A stretch of 64,000 nucleotides of DNA from Tretioscincus oriximinensis. Its lineage: Eukaryota > Chordata > Lepidosauria > Squamata > Gymnophthalmidae. Numbering within the stretch: the first letter of the stretch is position 1; every line of letters starts with the position of its first letter. The translations under genes and the position numbers were made by a program. Under the pieces are notes generated by a model that had not been told where the DNA came from, made no database searches, and saw only the letters and a program-made list of their open reading frames with translations. Below, one piece after another: positions 32,586-44,934 of the stretch. The stretch is from the NCBI GenBank assembly GCA_022410635.1, contig JAJVDF010000210.1:1464967-1528966 (forward strand), in the 5' to 3' direction.

Positions 32586-34244
32586 GCATGAAAATTAAAT
32601 GCAAAGTTTTGAATACCATATTGTTTTGAAAGCTGTATCTGGGTACAACCATTGTTATAAGTTCACTCTTTGAATGGTTGAAACCAAATTGACCCAATAC
32701 AATGTTAAGAATCATATGTAATGAATAGCAAGCGCTTCAAGGTACTGACTTCCTTAGAGATGCCTCAGGATGCCATATTACAGCGACCAACTTCTCAGTG
32801 ACATGAGTGGGAAAGCAATGTGCCAAGTCACTATAAATAGCCTGCTGAAGATTTCTTTTTTAAGACAAACCCTGCTGTCATTATAGGATAGGAATTTTGC
32901 TTTCATGAATATTTTCTGGTAAACAAGGATTCTTGCTAACAAGCCTGCTTTACCCTTCTNTTTAGACAATGATTTAGCACTATGGTCTGTTTCTGATTAT
33001 GAACAATAACATTTCAAATAATCCTCCAAAATTAATGATGCATAGAAGAAACAATGTAATGAGAAAAAAAGGAAGCTGTGTTCTCCTCATTTATTCATTT
33101 TATAGTGGTTTTCCCCCCTTTGGCATTAACTTGCTCAGAAATATTTGTAGCAGACATTAAAATAGAGCTAACTGTGACCTTTGCATAAGGCTTTATTACA
33201 AATTCAAATTACTGATTTCCTTTCCTTTTCCCTTTATTCTCTCCCTTTTCTTTTCTTCCTTCCTTCTTTTTTTTTCACAAGTGCACAAGGGAATTTTGCT
33301 TTCACTCATTCAATAGTAACACCAGTCATGTAATAGTAATGCCAGGGACATTTATTTAGTACAGTAATGGAATTAGCCTGTTGTGTTATGCTAATGCAAT
33401 NGGCTTTAGCACCTCCTCCCCATTGTTCCCATCCATGCCTCCACTCACTCCCTCAACCCCTACCATCCCCTTTCCAATGGCAGACTGGCCATAGGAGCAA
33501 GTTGACTGATGGCAAGTGGGCCCTTGATTCAGGGTGACATGTGGGCCCACCTACCCATTTATTATCTGCTTTTTAAACATTGCTGCTTGCCTTTGGCATT
33601 GCTTGATGTTTTGGGGGCACACAGCACAACACGAAAGATACATGTATGTAAATGGACAGGGAAGGTGATGCATGTGCGTCCACCCAATGGGTGGGCCCGC
33701 TTCACCTCCCATTGGGGCCTGCTTCACTTCCCAGTCCACTACTGCCCCCTTNACTTCTTTCTTTTGTTCCATTTTTCTTTACTTCTTTTTTCCTTTCCTT
33801 CTTTTTCTTCTTTCTCATCCGTCTTTCCCTTTAATCTTTCATCTCTTTCTTCCTTTGTTCGTCATTTCCTTTCCTCCTTTCCCTACCAGTACTCNTCCTA
33901 TTCTACTTCTCACATTTTTCCACCCAGAGAACTGCGCATTTATTAGTTCCCCCTTTTTCTGTCTTTTAGCCAGTTTCCAACCCAAGACTGTGGTTTCTGG
34001 AGGCTGCCAGTTCCAAGTCCTGTCGTAGGGTCTCTGGAGGCTGAAGCCATTATCAAGTTTCTGTTATTGGTCATTATACCTTCGAATTTTGAACTCTCCC
34101 ACATGCCTTTTATTACTTATGATGTTTTCTGGTTATAATTAATTATAGTACAAATAAACAAAGAAGTATATATAGTTTTATACTTTAGGACTGCTTTGGT
34201 GATTTGAGATTCATAGAGTAACTCACCAAAAATAGCAAACATGG
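32586..34244. other. Unclassified DNA with a pyrimidine-rich tract
   Basis: No exon was recognised. About 33,765-33,860 is almost purely C and T on the plus strand. CCACCCAATGGGTGG near 33,680 is a short perfect palindrome. Confidence 0.45.
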
Positions 34245-34290
34245 CCTAACCCTAACCCCAAACCCTAAATCCTAACCCTAAACCCTAAAC
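34245..34290 (-). repeat. Interstitial telomere-like repeat
   Basis: About seven units close to CCCTAA (CCTAAC, CCTAAC, CCCAAA, CCCTAAAT, CCTAAC, CCTAAA, CCCTAAAC). The vertebrate telomere unit is TTAGGG/CCCTAA. Units vary by one base or by an extra A. Confidence 0.8.
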
Positions 34291-34479
34291 TTGGGAGTTA
34301 TTGGGTCGGAAATCTCGTAGCAGGAGATTAGTATTTTCCTCGCACGTGAAGTGTGCATGGGGATTTGGTGATGTTATTCCAGGAAGCATTCCCAGAAGCA
34401 GTGGCATCATTTGTAATGCCATTACTACCCCTGGGGGCCCTTACATTGCTATATGAGGATAAAAAAATCTGACAGAATA

Positions 34480-34559
34480 TACTGCTCAAAACAATTAAGG
34501 GAACACTTTAACATATGTTATGTTAAGTTAAAGTGTTCCCTTAATTGTTTTGAACAGTA
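34480..34559. mobile_element. 80-bp Tc1/mariner-like palindromic MITE
   Basis: TACTGCTCAAAACAATTAAG pairs with the reverse complement at the other end (TACTGTTCAAAACAATTAAG). The arms continue GGAACACTTTAAC, so almost the whole element folds back. It is flanked by TA on both sides. The ends resemble Tc1/mariner ends known from fish and other vertebrates. Confidence 0.8.
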
Positions 34560-35619
34560 TATATGAGGTTCTCCTAGGAATCCCAGCATTGCCCAAACCT
34601 TGTGTGTCTCTTTGTTAACAGGAGAAGACAGGAACTCATGCTGAGAGAGAGAAAGACTATGCAGATTCTCATAGCATTACACTTCCTGATTAGTCAAGTG
34701 GTTAATAACAGCAGGAGGCAGAATTGCTACTGAGCATGTCTCAAAACTTCACTTCCTCCTTTAGTCAGCTCCCTTCCCCATGTGGATTGAAATTCTTTCT
34801 TTTTTGTTTGCGAAAGGAACAAGCTACGTATACCGTGTTCTTGCAATGGGGTAATTCAAGACTTCGTGTCATTGAAGGTTTTAAACCTTCATGTGCACAC
34901 AGCCAGGGTTAGAATTTTCAAATGAGTGCAAGAAAATAGCATCTTGATTTCCCTATGCCAAATGTGAACATACAGAGTATTTTAACTATTAGCCAAAAAG
35001 AGATTTCCATTTTAGCAATGAATGAAATTATTTTACTTTCCATAGTTTTGATTCATCAATAAACATGGCTCATAAAGCTTTGTCACAATCTCCGCTTGCC
35101 CTTCACAAAGGCTCCACAATAATGGTTAATTAAGTATTAGCTGCACTCCAAGCAAACTGTTCAATGTTTTTGTCAAAATTACAAGTAACAAGCTGAACAC
35201 AGAAGGACACATTTTTCATAATTGTAGCCATTAAGGGAACTAGGTGCAGTCCTATCAGAGAACTGCCTTAGCTATAAGCAAAGATAAGGCTGGCTATTAA
35301 ACTAATGACATCTCTCATCATCATGAGTTGTGGTCATACATATTTTTAAGTGCTTCTCACTTCCCTAAGCAATAAAAAAAAACAGGAGTAATGCCCAATT
35401 TAGTTCCCTATGAAGAACACTGGAGACCATGATAAATTGCAACATTTATTTTGTTTGCAAGTAACACAAACAGAACAGATCGAAAGCAACTAAAAATCAG
35501 AATTCTAAGGAAATTCTTCAGTCCCTAAGAGCCCTTAACTGTTTTTGACAAATTGGAATTTTTTTTCATGCAAAATAAGTGGGCAGTTACTCAACTGCAA
35601 GTATATTAACCTCTTAGCA
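34560..35619. other. Unclassified AT-rich DNA, no gene seen
   Basis: No coding exon or repeat family was recognised. Confidence 0.4.
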
Positions 35620-35925
35620 GGCATGGATGGCTCAGTTGCTAAGGAGCCAGTCTCTCATCTGGGAGATGGGGTTTCGAAGCCCTGTGTCGGATATGGGGAG
35701 GGGTGAGCACATTTCACTAGCCTGTAGTTCTAGACAACCCAGCTATTCAAAAGCAATAAGTGCAAGAAATTGCAACTGATTGCAAGTAGATACACGGGAA
35801 CCACCCCAGCCTTGTGGAGGAAGAGAGAATGTCAGCATTCGGGCAAAATACNTTTGTAAACCACTTTGAGTCCCTTTGTAAGGTGAGAAAAGTGGGGTAT
35901 AAGAACCCAGTTCTTCTTCTTCTTA
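35620..35925 (+). mobile_element. tRNA-derived SINE (family B)
   Basis: It has A box TGGCTCAGTTGC and B box GGTTTCGAAGCC, then TGAGCACATTTCACTAGCC, AACCACTTTGAGTCCC and TATAAGAACCCAGTTC with a CTT tail. Both pol III boxes are close to tRNA consensus. One of the better preserved copies. Confidence 0.85.
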
Positions 35926-38438
35926 GCTACAAAATCAAATTTTGTATAGGCTGTGTCCCTTCTACTGGTGTAAAGAGTTTCTTAATGAACAGGATAGCAA
36001 TCTAGATTGACTTGAGAATTTGGGTATTATCAGACACGCTAAATGATACACTTTCTGAAAAGTAACCATAGAATCCTNAACAAATTGCCTTACAAATCTT
36101 GGTACTTGAGAATGGGTTCTTTTTCACATAAACCTGGAAATATCCCTGTCNCTTATTCTTAAATTGCTTTTTTTTAAAAAGTCTTGTCTGATCGCACCCC
36201 TAATTTTATTAAACCACTGTTCAATACATTCATTGTGCTAATCATATCAGCAAAAGATTCTAAATATTGTATGGCCTTAATTATTATCACAGGCAATGAA
36301 GCTTACCATCTTAACCTTGCGAAGGCAGCAATTCATTTTGTTTTTCCAAATTTTTGCTAGTTCAGGATTTGATTCTTCCTGTACATATTATTGCGTTAAC
36401 ATCATCATTGTATTTTCCCTTTTTATCAGTCTACAGAAATAGTTGCTCTGATGCTTGCATTTATTTAACTTTAATGGCTTGGTGATATATTTGAATTCCT
36501 AATTATTATTATTTTAAATAGTTCTTTCTATTCAAGCTTTTGGTGTAAGTGCTGCAAGGCATACAGTAACTGTATTAAGGATTAGGAGTAGGTGGCTGGC
36601 CCAGCAGGGCACAGAGGAAGAGAATTATGGTGAATTACAACCAGATTCCAATGTTGGCAAGTAACACATTTGCCAACATGAAAACACAGTTTGCTAACAT
36701 CAGAAGCTAATGATTAATCATTGTTTAGCCATTCCCCAGGCTTCACAGTATGACCCTGTCCCCACTGAGCCTTACTCTGGGTTATATCTCAATACAGAGT
36801 TTAGCCATCCACACGTCAAGGTCTATGAGAGATCAAGATAAACCACTTCTACTAAAGTGGATTAAGGCAGAAAAATGCAAGTCAAGACTATATCAACTTT
36901 TTTGCTGATCTCATTCGAAGAAGTGAACTTAGTATAAGAAAGCTCAAGCTATCTATCGGTCTCTAAGATGAAAAAAACTGCTTAGTTAGGAAAGCCTTGT
37001 TGGGTATCATATCATTGAAGCTGAACAGACACAATAGAGTTCCATCCTCGGCATCATGGAAAGACAGCCTCTGTGCTCATCCACACAGTCAAAAGTTGCC
37101 TCTATGAGAGTGACCTGGAGGCAGCTCTTCTGGACAGTGCTCATTGCACTGAAAAGCTCTGTTGCTCTGCAATTTCATTGCCATGTGCAGATGCACAGCA
37201 CTGAGGATTTCTGTGTCTGGGGTNAGACATTGGGTGGCATCCCTCGAGAACAGGAAACAAGTAGCCAATCANGCACAGGCCTGTGCGATGGCTACTGAAA
37301 CCCATGTGAGTGCATTCCAGCTGTTGCCATGGCAGCGCTGCACTCCTCTCCGGAAATTACGGGGAATATCGAGGTGCAGAGGTGAGCCCATAAAACCCAC
37401 TGTAGACTACTTAAAAGGTNCTGCTTTGCCTTGTGTGTGGCAGCACCCTCAGTCTCAAAAGTTTTTTTAGGTATGTTAGCATGCTGGACATCTAGGATAA
37501 AGATGAAGGAAGATGCAGCTTGGGTAAACTCCAAAGCTTATCTTTCAAAGAAGATGAATTGATTATTTTTATCAGAATTTGCAAAGACTATTCCAAATAA
37601 GTGAAAATACCTGACTTTGAAACAGATTGCAAAGACAAAATGATAAAGCTTCAAACAGAAAGGATTCAGCTGGTGTTCTTGAAGTAATTACTGGAAGGTC
37701 AAAGTTCATTTTTATAGGAGTCAGCATGATTGTTAATACAAATTATTTAATGCTATTAAAAGATATCCAAATCTTTTGATTAAGTCTAAATGTATAATAT
37801 TAACTAATATCTACCTTTAACCTGAAAAAAATCCTCATCATTCCCATCAGGTCTATAATTACCCTGGCCACCTTCTTAAAAGAAAAGCCTATCTTCAGAA
37901 CTCACAAGTATAATCCAGAAGTATATTTTAGAAAAAGGCTTTTCAAAACTTTGTCTCTCCTTGGACCTTCCATTTCCAATTTGCAAATTTGCTAGGAGCA
38001 AGAGCAGACATAAATATCTTCCCTGTTTTCATGTGTCATTTCAAATAGTTTGGGAGGTATGTCAGTTCACTTTAAGATACAATGAAATGAAATGTGACAT
38101 TATAGCGTCCATATGTATAGTACTCCTAGGCACATCCAAATCGGGTTTCAAACATTGCTTGCTACAGAACTTTCAGCATGAACTGAAATCCTAAGACTNG
38201 CCATATCCTGCTACAACTTTTCCTGCTGACTGCAAACAACTAAAATTGTCCATGAAAACAGTCAGTTTCCATTCAACTTTCTTCTTCTCCCCCCACCTCC
38301 TCCTGTAGCTTGCAATATTGGCTATTTGTTTACACATTAACATTTTTGTGTTTGATTGTCTACTAATATGTTACCTTACTAAAATTTTAAGATAAAAAAG
38401 ATAGAAGCACCTTTTTGTAAATAAATCCTTTGTCACAG
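35926..38438. other. Unclassified DNA, no gene seen
   Basis: Mostly AT-rich. The stretch 37,040-37,470 is richer in GC with overlapping frames broken by N; I recognise no exon in it. It may be another degraded MITE. Confidence 0.4.
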
Positions 38439-38446
38439 ATTCAAAC

Positions 38447-38806
38447 CAGCGGTGGCTGGTACAGTTCGGGTCTGGGGGGCGCAGGTTCCTCCAGCTTTGG
38501 GAAAGTTAAGAGCGTGGCTTGGAGGAGGCACATTCAAGTACTTACCATTCTCTCTCTCAGTCTGCAAATTGAATGTCAATACAAAATGGCACCTCTACGG
38601 AAACTGAGAGAGAGACTGTAGCCCCCCCCCCCCCCCTAGGCAGCCCTCCCATTGCTTCTGGGATTGGCGACCCCTTTTGCCAATTAAAAAAGCTGCCTGG
38701 AGCTTTTTGATTTGTTAGCAGTTCCTCTATTAAAGGAGATTTTATCATTGATTTTAATCTCTGAGTGTTCGCCGAACCCCACGAACACAGAGGCCAGCCG
38801 CCACTG
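38447..38806. mobile_element. hAT-like non-autonomous element, copy 1 (360 bp)
   Basis: Ends CAGCGGTGGCTGG and CCAGCCGCCACTG are inverted repeats of the CAG...CTG type. ATTCAAAC on the left and ATTGAAAC on the right form an 8-bp target duplication with one mismatch. The body is about 85% alike to 63,603-63,955 by eye. A C run of about 18 lies at about 38,620. No transposase. Confidence 0.8.
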
Positions 38807-38907
38807 ATTGAAACTGATTGGATATATTTATATCTTTAGGTGTCTGAAACAAAAAATGTATCCATCACACAGCTTCTGCCCACATCTTTCAGCATCTTCT
38901 TCTGGTT

Positions 38908-39266
38908 TTGACCCATGCTGCTCATACATGGGCTTCCCAGTGGCTCCTGCAGACATAATGATGGGTTGTGACTGGCGTAGTTGCTACAAACGTGTGGGTT
39001 AAATGAGAGCTGATATTTTCAGGTCTCATGGCACAGATCGCCAACAACCCTCCTTTTTAAAAAATGTGACNTGCACAGCTGGCCTTGCACCAATCAGCAC
39101 AGAGCCCTGCACAGCAGGACGGGTGGAGGGAAGGCTGCTCTAAACNACTCAGGGGATGGAGCTTCCTCCCTCCCTCCCACCTATGGCTGCCGGTGCGCTT
39201 TGCGTGTAGACAGACATCTGTAATAACAGGTAAGCCTGCTTTTAATCCCTTCATGTGGAAGCAGCC
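38908..39266. mobile_element. Harbinger-like MITE, related to 31,011-31,363
   Basis: It shares TAGTTGCTACAAACGTGTG, TTAAATGAGAGCTG and an ACAGGTAAG block with 31,011-31,363. It ends TGTGGAAGCAGCC, the reverse of a GGCTGC end. The left end is uncertain. Confidence 0.5.
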
Positions 39267-39660
39267 ATAGTTTTCTTTCTTTTCTTTTTTTTACCTTCCT
39301 CCACCTCTTTAATTACAAGCCAAACTACAAATGTAAACATATTGTGCAAACAAAACTTACAATGTGAGTTTATTTATGTGTACACACTTGAGGTTCTGCT
39401 AGCTCTTGACTTGAGCAGTTTGAAATTTTCTGGTTGGGTTGGTAGATGTCTCAAAGGGAGAATTCCTCTTCTTTAGGCTGGGCACAAATATATCTATTAG
39501 GGCCCACTGATACCAACATGGAGCTCTAAAATTACATTTAAAAATTTTACTTTTGGCAGGACAACTACTTGTAATCCAGGTATCAAATAGAAAAAAACTC
39601 AGTAAGACATCAATTCATTTGAGATTCATTTTGAGATCAAACCAAAATCCTTCTAACTTG

Positions 39661-39835
39661 AAATATTTATTTTTACATCCTGCCTTTTACATAAGAGTCT
39701 CAGGGTAAATTCACAATAACACAATTACAATATTTATTTATTTATTTATTGAAACTTTTATGCCACCCTATACCCAAAGGTATCAGGGAAGTTAACAATA
39801 ANAACAGAATTAACATATGAAAACCTCAGTTCCCA
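39661..39835 (-). mobile_element. Two adjacent L2 3' ends
   Basis: Two similar segments follow each other. The first has ACATCCTGCCTTTTACATAA and TCTCAGGG. The second has ATTTATTTATTTATTG, CACCCTATACCCAAAGG and TATCAGGGAAGTTAACAATA. Both match the L2 3' end at 44,940. Either two insertions or a local duplication. Confidence 0.6.
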
Positions 39836-40052
39836 AAGGCAGGGAACAAAGAGCTGTTTTATTCCCCTAACCAAATGACAGGTTAAATTTATAACCTAAA
39901 ATATGAGATAGAATTTTGCACCTTTAATGGTTATAGAAAAGAGGAATTTTCACCAGTTGCACTTACAATACCTGCAGTGCTGGAAGGAAAATTAGCTTTT
40001 TGTACCCATTAAAGGTGCTAGGTTTTATCTCGGTTTTTAGGTGGCAGCCTTA

Positions 40053-40197
40053 GACTGCATCCCCACATCACTTATTTATTCCATTATAGTTCAATATTCC
40101 ACAATAAGGCACTGTATGGACTGGTTTATTCCAGCATAACCATGCTTTATTGTGGAATATCAAACTATAGTGGAATAAATAATGTGTGGATGCAGCC
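40053..40197. mobile_element. 145-bp Harbinger-like palindromic MITE with TTA TSD
   Basis: The left arm (GACTGCATCCCCACATCAC, TATTCCACAATAA) is the reverse complement of the right arm (TTATTGTGGAATATC, GTGTGGATGCAGCC) over about 60 bp. TTA lies on both sides (40,050-40,052 and 40,198-40,200), the classic 3-bp duplication of PIF/Harbinger. Confidence 0.8.
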
Positions 40198-40734
40198 TTA
40201 CATTATAAAAGTAGATAAAATAGATCAACTAAATCAGTGACTTGGGGAGGGGATGTTAGGCCATAAGTGCAAAGTCCTCAATAATGAATTTTAGGGATCT
40301 GTTACGTCTAATGTGTTATAGATGCATTGTAAGAAATCCCTAAATACATTACTGAGCCTGTGCAAACAGGGCTTANCCCTTCAGTTGAAGGTCAGGATAA
40401 ACTGGTGCATCTTCACCATGGGAAATCTAAGAACCATTCCATAACCTGGAGGTTATTACTTCATCTCCAACCTTTATTTGCTGAAGGNAATGGGACACAT
40501 AACATGGCTTCACCATCAGACCTTAGGGTGCAAGCATTGGAGGACACTTTCCTTTAAATATGGTCAGGCATAAACATTTGTAGGAACTTCAGTTGCAGGA
40601 TTCCCATAGATGGAAGGCAAGATTTTTACAACTGTAATGCTCCCACCTTTATAATATTCACAGAATAGTTGGTAGTGCTGTTTGCAGTGTAGATGTTGCT
40701 GCCCACATGTTCCCTGTTATCATTTCCAAGGGCC

Positions 40735-41095
40735 AGATTTTAATCTATTTATTTTTATTTTGTTTATGTATTGTTATATCCCACTCTACACTCAAAGGTC
40801 TCANTGGTGTTAACAATAGAAGCAAAAGTTCAAAATTAACATTTTAAAACATTGCCTGAAAGNGGGGAAGGGAAACTGTTTCTTCAACAAAAGGCCAGGT
40901 TAAAGAGATGTGTATTTAAAGATTTTCTGAAAGAATAACAATGATGGTGATGGATGCACGTCAAGAAGGACACCACTCCACAGTCTGGGGCTACCACAAA
41001 GAAAGCTGTGCCTAGGAGTCCCATTTCCTATGCTGCTGAAAGAGGTGGTATAACAGAGGTGATTTTCAATTGATAAGTGTAGTTGGAAGAATCCC
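40735..41095 (-). mobile_element. L2-clade LINE, ORF2 C-terminus and 3' end
   Basis: On the minus strand, FLCGSPRLWSGVLLDVHPSP followed by FFQKIFKYTSL corresponds to the L2 ending (FSVAAPRLWNSLP...FKxxLKTHLF). The 3' end has ATATCCCACTCTACACTCAA and TCAxTGGTGTTAACAATAG. An old copy. Confidence 0.7.
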
Positions 41096-41762
41096 AAGAG
41101 CTCTTTAAAATCACTTTATGATAAAAACATCATAATAGTACAGATGACGTCATGATGATGGAAAAGCTAAGCATGGAATTCATGCAATTTTTGCTTGTTT
41201 CCCCTGCACTGATTGCTCATTGACCATGTGGAGGCTGCCAGGAAGGTTGAAATTTAATAAAGTTATCCAAGGCTAAAGAAAAGGGCTGTAAGCAGAAAAA
41301 ATTGGAACTGTCTGTCTGAGAAATTGCTAGTACTGATCATATTCGGATGAAATCACCATCAATTCATCTGGATCCCAGATTATATTCTAATCCATAATTT
41401 ATTTTAAATGCATGATTTGGATTTTTGCTTTGTTTTATCTTTGGCAGATGCTGCTGTCCAAAATAATCTCTAAAGCAATCATCGTCAGAAGGCAAAAGAA
41501 TCAATCAAGTGAGACATGGGTAGCAACAAAAATAATAAAATGTTAGTTTTATTTTACATGTATATTGAAGCCTGCTGCAGAAGATAAGGGGAACATTTTC
41601 AGGATCCTGAGGATAGAAGAATAAGGTCAGAAAAATCAAGATAAAAATTTGCAGTCTCCATAACAGCCTTCAGTGTGGTGGAAGTGTTATCACCTGTATC
41701 TCGGATGANAAATTGTAATGTTTGCATTCTTTGCATTTACTTTTGTGTACACTGGTCTGCTA

Positions 41763-42327
41763 CATAAGAACATAAGAACATAAGAAGAGCCATACTGGAT
41801 CAGGCCACAGCCCATCGAGTCCAGCATTCTGTGTCACACAAAGGCCCACCAGATGCACCTGGGCAGTCCAAACAGAGGAAAGCAAAATATGCTGCTCCTG
41901 TTCGTGACTCCCTGCAAATGGTATTTCAAAAGTCCTGCCTGTTGCTCCATCCCGGAGGCTACATCCAGACAACTATCTTAGTATCCATTTATACCNTTAG
42001 TGTCCATAAACCTGTCTAGTCCTGTCTTGAAACTATCCAAGCTGTTAGCTACCACTACCTCTTCAGGAAGTAAATTCCACAGGCCGATGACCCTCTGGGT
42101 GAAAAAATACTTCCCTTTGTCTGTTCTCACTTTTCTACCCAACAGTTTTAAGGAGTGCCCTCTGGTCCTTGTGTTGTGTGATAGAGAAAACATTTTTTCT
42201 CTNTTCACCCTGTCGATCCCATGCATGATTTTGTACACTTCAATCAGATCACCCCTCAAACGTCTCCTTTCAAGGCTGAAGAGGCCCAGACGTTGCAGCC
42301 TTGCTTCGTNGGGGAGGTGCTCCAGAG
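41763..42327 (-). mobile_element. CR1-clade LINE, young copy, 5' truncated
   Basis: The minus strand encodes LGLFSLERRRLRGDLIEVY, MFSLSHNTRTRGHSLKLL and FFTQRVIGLWNLLPEEVV, followed by a 3' UTR and three GAACATAA units. Outside N positions only a handful of bases differ from 58,469-59,035, including rare variants such as GGAGGCTACATCCAGAC. It breaks off at 42,327, a different point from the 58-kb copy, so the two are independent insertions. Confidence 0.9.
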
Positions 42328-42359
42328 TTCTGTGTTGTTGCAATACTAACAGGACTACA

Positions 42360-42596
42360 GTCCAAGCTGAATTTACTACCGGAAGAGGTGCCAGCCAGCA
42401 GCTAGATAATTTTAAGAAAGGTTTGGTGCATTTCTGAAATACCATTTGCAGGGAGTCGAGAACAGGTGTATATTTTGCCTTCTTCTGTTCNGACTGCCCA
42501 ATTNCAACTGATGTGAGACTCTGTGTAAGACAGATTGCTGGACTAGATGAGCTCTGGCCCGATTCAGTATGGCTCTCCTTATGTTCTTATGTTGGT
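42360..42596 (+). mobile_element. CR1-clade LINE 3' end, plus orientation
   Basis: It starts inside ORF2 (LNLLPEEVPASS, LDNFKKGLVHF), followed by the 3' UTR and CTTATGTTCTTATGTTGG. It lies next to the minus copy with 5' ends facing, so the tails point outward. It is more diverged. Confidence 0.75.
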
Positions 42597-43800
42597 GCTA
42601 ACAACCCAACCTGTACTCAACACAGGAACAGTCATCACTTGTGAGTCAAACCTTAGAGATAATCTTTATTTTATCTCTAAGGANTGAACTGTAAAGACAA
42701 ACATTTATTATATACACACTGATTTGTTCTACAGAAATGTTATGGTGTCTTCCCAAGAAACAAGATAGGATGGTAAAGAACACTTTGAAGGAATGCATGT
42801 CCTGCCTATCTTTGAAAGCTACATCTGTGAGNACCCAACTGTCACATTCCTCTCCTCAACATAGAAGGGGCAGGGGGGCTTTATAGTTGTACACATTCAT
42901 GGTAAATAGGTGTACCAATGACTATACAATGGATAACTTGGTATTGCTTCTGCTTAGATTTCTGCTTAGAAGTAACTGCTTAGAAGTAACATAAGGTGCT
43001 AGATTATATAGGCTAAGGCAGGCAGACTCCTTTTATGCTTTCGTATTCTTCATTTTATATANGAACATAAGTCAATATATCTTAGAAAATTAATAAGGAC
43101 AACAAGAAAAATGAGATTATATAATTAATAATTAATAACATCTATACATAGAAAACATCTATTTATCTATGAGCGTTAGAAACATTTTTATATATATATT
43201 TATCATATTAGCATACATAAATGTCCATTAATCTAATGATATAGCAGAAGAAAATGAATTACTACCAAAAGAAAAAAAAGCATGTTCTAAAATGGGAATT
43301 GCATTAATAATTGGTTTCCATATTTCTAAAAATGTCATTTTTGCAATCATAATGTATATTTGATGTGAAATAAATTCATTAACTNTTAGTTCCCAAATGT
43401 AATTGTATCATTTCCAAGTAGAAATGTGTTTTTAATTTTCTATCCACAAGATAATACAATTTTGCAGCAATTAATAAATAATAAATAAAATAATAAATAA
43501 TGAATTTACTACTTATTAGAAATAGATATGAAAAGGCCATTAATGTTATGTAAAGGACACATGTAGGGGACAGAATAATAATTTCCTAAANTATTTTTGG
43601 TATTTGGGAAGGATTAATGACTAAAATGGTAGACATTGNATGTTTATAATAATTAAAATTATTGCATCCATGCCAATAGGTTAATAGCATATTTAATAAT
43701 ATTTTAGATAATAAATTTGGAAGACAATATTGTCCACAAAGNTTTTTAAAAAATAAATAAATAAATAAATAAAAGCTTCCAGACAGGATTGATAATTGAG
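42597..43800. other. Unclassified, very AT-rich; no gene seen
   Basis: No exon was recognised. Simple A/T runs include AAATAAATAAATAAATAAAT near 43,752. Confidence 0.5.
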
Positions 43801-43807
43801 AATAGAA

Positions 43808-43935
43808 AAGAGTTTTGCCTTCTTTTGCTTGAGATGCCCAGTATAATTGGGGGGCCACTGTGTGAAACAGAAAGCTGGTTATGATGGGCTCCAGTCCAAT
43901 TCATCAGGGCTCCTCTTGCCTTCTTATGTTCCAGT
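43808..43935 (+). mobile_element. CR1-clade LINE 3' end fragment
   Basis: TTTTGCCTTCTTTTGCTTGA, GGGCCACTGTGTGAAACAGA and GGGCTCCTCTTGCCTTCTTA follow the 3' UTR order, diverged. Confidence 0.65.
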
Positions 43936-44179
43936 GTTAATCAGAGGCAGCTTATAATGTTTGCAGCACCTGGGGGGAAATAACCTTTTCACATTCATTA
44001 GTTACAAAACACTTTCCCAATTTTTATGTGGTAACCCTAATCTAGCTTCATCTTTCAAAAGATATTCAAGAATTTTAAAATTTATGTTCAAAAATTGGTA
44101 ACTGAGATTGAAATGTTGCTTCTTTGAAAAATCAAGAATCCAAAGCCTTTTCCACACAGACCAGAATCTCTTCTCAGAG

Positions 44180-44300
44180 AATATAGAATTCTTTGAAAGT
44201 ATTAATAAACATGTGGATAAAGGAGATCCAGTTGATATTGTCTATCTGGATTTCCAGAAGGCTTTTGATAAAGTCCCTTGTCAAAAGCTCCTAAAAATAC
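44180..44300 (+). mobile_element. CR1-clade LINE reverse transcriptase fragment
   Basis: INKHVDKGDPVDIVYLDFQK, then AFDKVPCQKLLK is the RT block with the first conserved aspartate. Only about 40 codons remain; no 3' end is attached. Confidence 0.8.
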
Positions 44301-44930
44301 AGTTCCGATCCTGGGTTGAAAACATGTGGCAGTGCAAATTGTGCATCATGGCANCGTTTCCCATTTGAGTTAATTTGCCCCTCCCACTTTAATTTTATAT
44401 ATAAATTATTAAGTTCCATCTGATTTGCAACATGTGATCTCGCCCAGGTGCCTCTCCCAGAATGCTCCCTGCTAACAGGACATCCACTGCAGATGCCCAT
44501 AAGCAAAGATCACACCAGTAAATGTGAGGTATGTATCTGCAGTTCATAGCCTGAGCCTTATGGTTATCTAAGTGCCATAAGCATATCTTGTGAACAATAT
44601 GAAATATACTTAAATATAATATTTTGGATATTTTGGGGGCTTGGAACAGAACCTAGAAGAGCCTTGTAAGGTAAGCTTGCAAAATGACCCATCAGAGCTA
44701 GCCCAGAGGGGTTGTGCTGCAAAAGAAGTCAAAGTGATAATCCAATCACCCAAAGAAGACTCTTGAAACAAAGTGCTTAAAAAAGTCAACTGTTTCTTGA
44801 CACCTATCAAATGTATCAATCAACNTGTTGCTAGGAGATGGAACTAAACAATTAGTGATGCAAATATATTTTTGCTTGCTAAAGAACAAATCTGCGATAT
44901 CACTACAGCTTGAGATAATAGTATTTTTAT
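44301..44930. other. Unclassified DNA, no gene seen
   Basis: No coding exon or repeat family was recognised. Confidence 0.4.
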
Positions 44931-44934
44931 TTTT

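Noticed and set aside
33509..33946. 145-codon plus-strand frame
   Set aside because: Its second half is the pyrimidine-rich tract; the first half shows no known motif.
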